The position numbers and the translations under genes were made by a program. Positions 63,762-64,000 of a stretch of 64,000 nucleotides of DNA are shown in pieces (the stretch's first letter is position 1; each line of letters starts with the position of its first letter). Origin of the DNA: Pontimicrobium aquaticum (lineage in GTDB: Bacteria; Bacteroidota; Bacteroidia; Flavobacteriales; Flavobacteriaceae); contig NZ_SUPL01000008.1 of NCBI RefSeq assembly GCF_005047595.1, forward strand, positions 1-64,000, given 5' to 3'. The notes under the pieces were generated by a model. It had not been told where the DNA came from and made no database searches. It worked only from the letters and a program-made list of their open reading frames with translations.

Positions 63762-64000
63762 GGGAGTTGTTTTTTTAATTTATAAATCAACGTTTTTGCG
63801 CTGGAGTCTATTGCTACCATTTTTTGACGGTACACTTCTGGAATATATTTAATTCTTTTTGGTTTTATAAGTACAATAATGGTATCATTTAAATTGTGTA
63901 TGGAATCTATAGAGGCTTCATTAATAACTTTTATATGGCCATTTGCATAAAACTGACTGGAATATGTTTTTTTGCCCCAATAAAAACGAGGTGTATTGGG
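63758..64000 (-). CDS. Partial gene at the window edge, C-terminus of a possible ArnT-like glycosyltransferase
   Basis: An open frame of 81 codons enters from the right edge and ends with TAA at 63758-63760. It overlaps the last three bases of the convergent epimerase stop region. The visible part, including TPRFYWGKKTYSSQFYANG and IIVLIKPKRIKYIP, looks like the soluble C-terminal domain of an ArnT-like or GT83-type protein. The identification rests on pattern and on the neighbouring ArnT/LABN/GT2 operon; the catalytic part lies outside the window. Confidence 0.6.
   Translation of the reverse strand, partial: PNTPRFYWGKKTYSSQFYANGHIKVINEASIDSIHNLNDTIIVLIKPKRIKYIPEVYRQKMVAIDSSAKTLIYKLKKQLP

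Overview
The window is AT-rich chromosomal DNA from a member of the Bacteroidota, most likely a marine member of the family Flavobacteriaceae. The supporting signs are a SusC/SusD pair, T9SS sorting domains of types A and B, gliding-type C-terminal domains, an ECF sigma/FecR pair, flavobacterial small families (DUF6090, DUF5606, possibly DUF6520) and promoters of the Bacteroidota form (TTTG, about 20 bases, TAnnTTTG). Genus cannot be fixed from the sequence alone.

Layout. 1-8.5 kb is an accessory-looking region. It has a small HTH regulator with a perfect palindrome upstream, a rod-shaped RNA candidate resembling 6S-Flavo, a structured leader, then SusC, SusD and a secreted zinc metalloprotease, and finally a decayed fragment of a small secreted protein. 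8.6-10.6 kb is housekeeping: tmRNA, a saccharopine-dehydrogenase-like enzyme and a cold-shock protein. 10.7-24.3 kb is a long minus-strand run. Reading with transcription it is a cyclophilin, a BNR-propeller protein, an EthD-type protein, a tricorn-like S41 protease, an S9 peptidase fused to an SUMF1-like domain, an SGNH-like/MBOAT O-acetylation pair, DUF6090, and a 40-residue membrane protein. 24.3-30 kb carries an ECF sigma factor diverging from its FecR-type anti-sigma, followed by a large STN/MG2/TonB-plug protein that is interrupted by a one-base frameshift in this sequence.

30-36 kb is core metabolism and repair (lysA, sucC, a TerB-like protein, uvrB). 36-45 kb holds three tandem minus-strand T9SS type B surface proteins. 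One has 11 tandem repeats, and another looks like an internally deleted relative. 45-50.5 kb has an ABC exporter, a pRiA4b ORF-3-like protein, heme A synthase, a CCA-adding enzyme and the threonylcarbamoyl-AMP synthase. 50.5-54.2 kb is a surface-glycan cluster (KdkA-like kinase, GT2, CDP-glycerol-transferase-like, Stealth). 54-59.8 kb is dapD, ruvX, a small T9SS type A protein, peptide deformylase, DUF5606, a MATE exporter and a PAP2 phosphatase. 59.8-64 kb is a lipid-glycan module (ArnT-like transferase, LABN membrane protein, polyprenyl-phosphate GT2), a nucleotide-sugar epimerase and the C-terminus of a gene running off the right end.

Connected themes. The cell envelope dominates: uptake (SusCD), secreted proteolysis, T9SS adhesins and lipid/LPS decoration. 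Two lysine-pathway genes (dapD, lysA) and a saccharopine-dehydrogenase-like gene are scattered through it. The CCA-adding enzyme encoded here would be needed to finish the tmRNA encoded here, whose gene stops at the discriminator base. I did not find a convincing wholly new defence or mobile system. The points most worth checking are the 6S-like RNA with the SusC leader, the S9-SUMF1 fusion, the frameshifted sensor protein, and the repeat adhesin with its collapsed paralogue.
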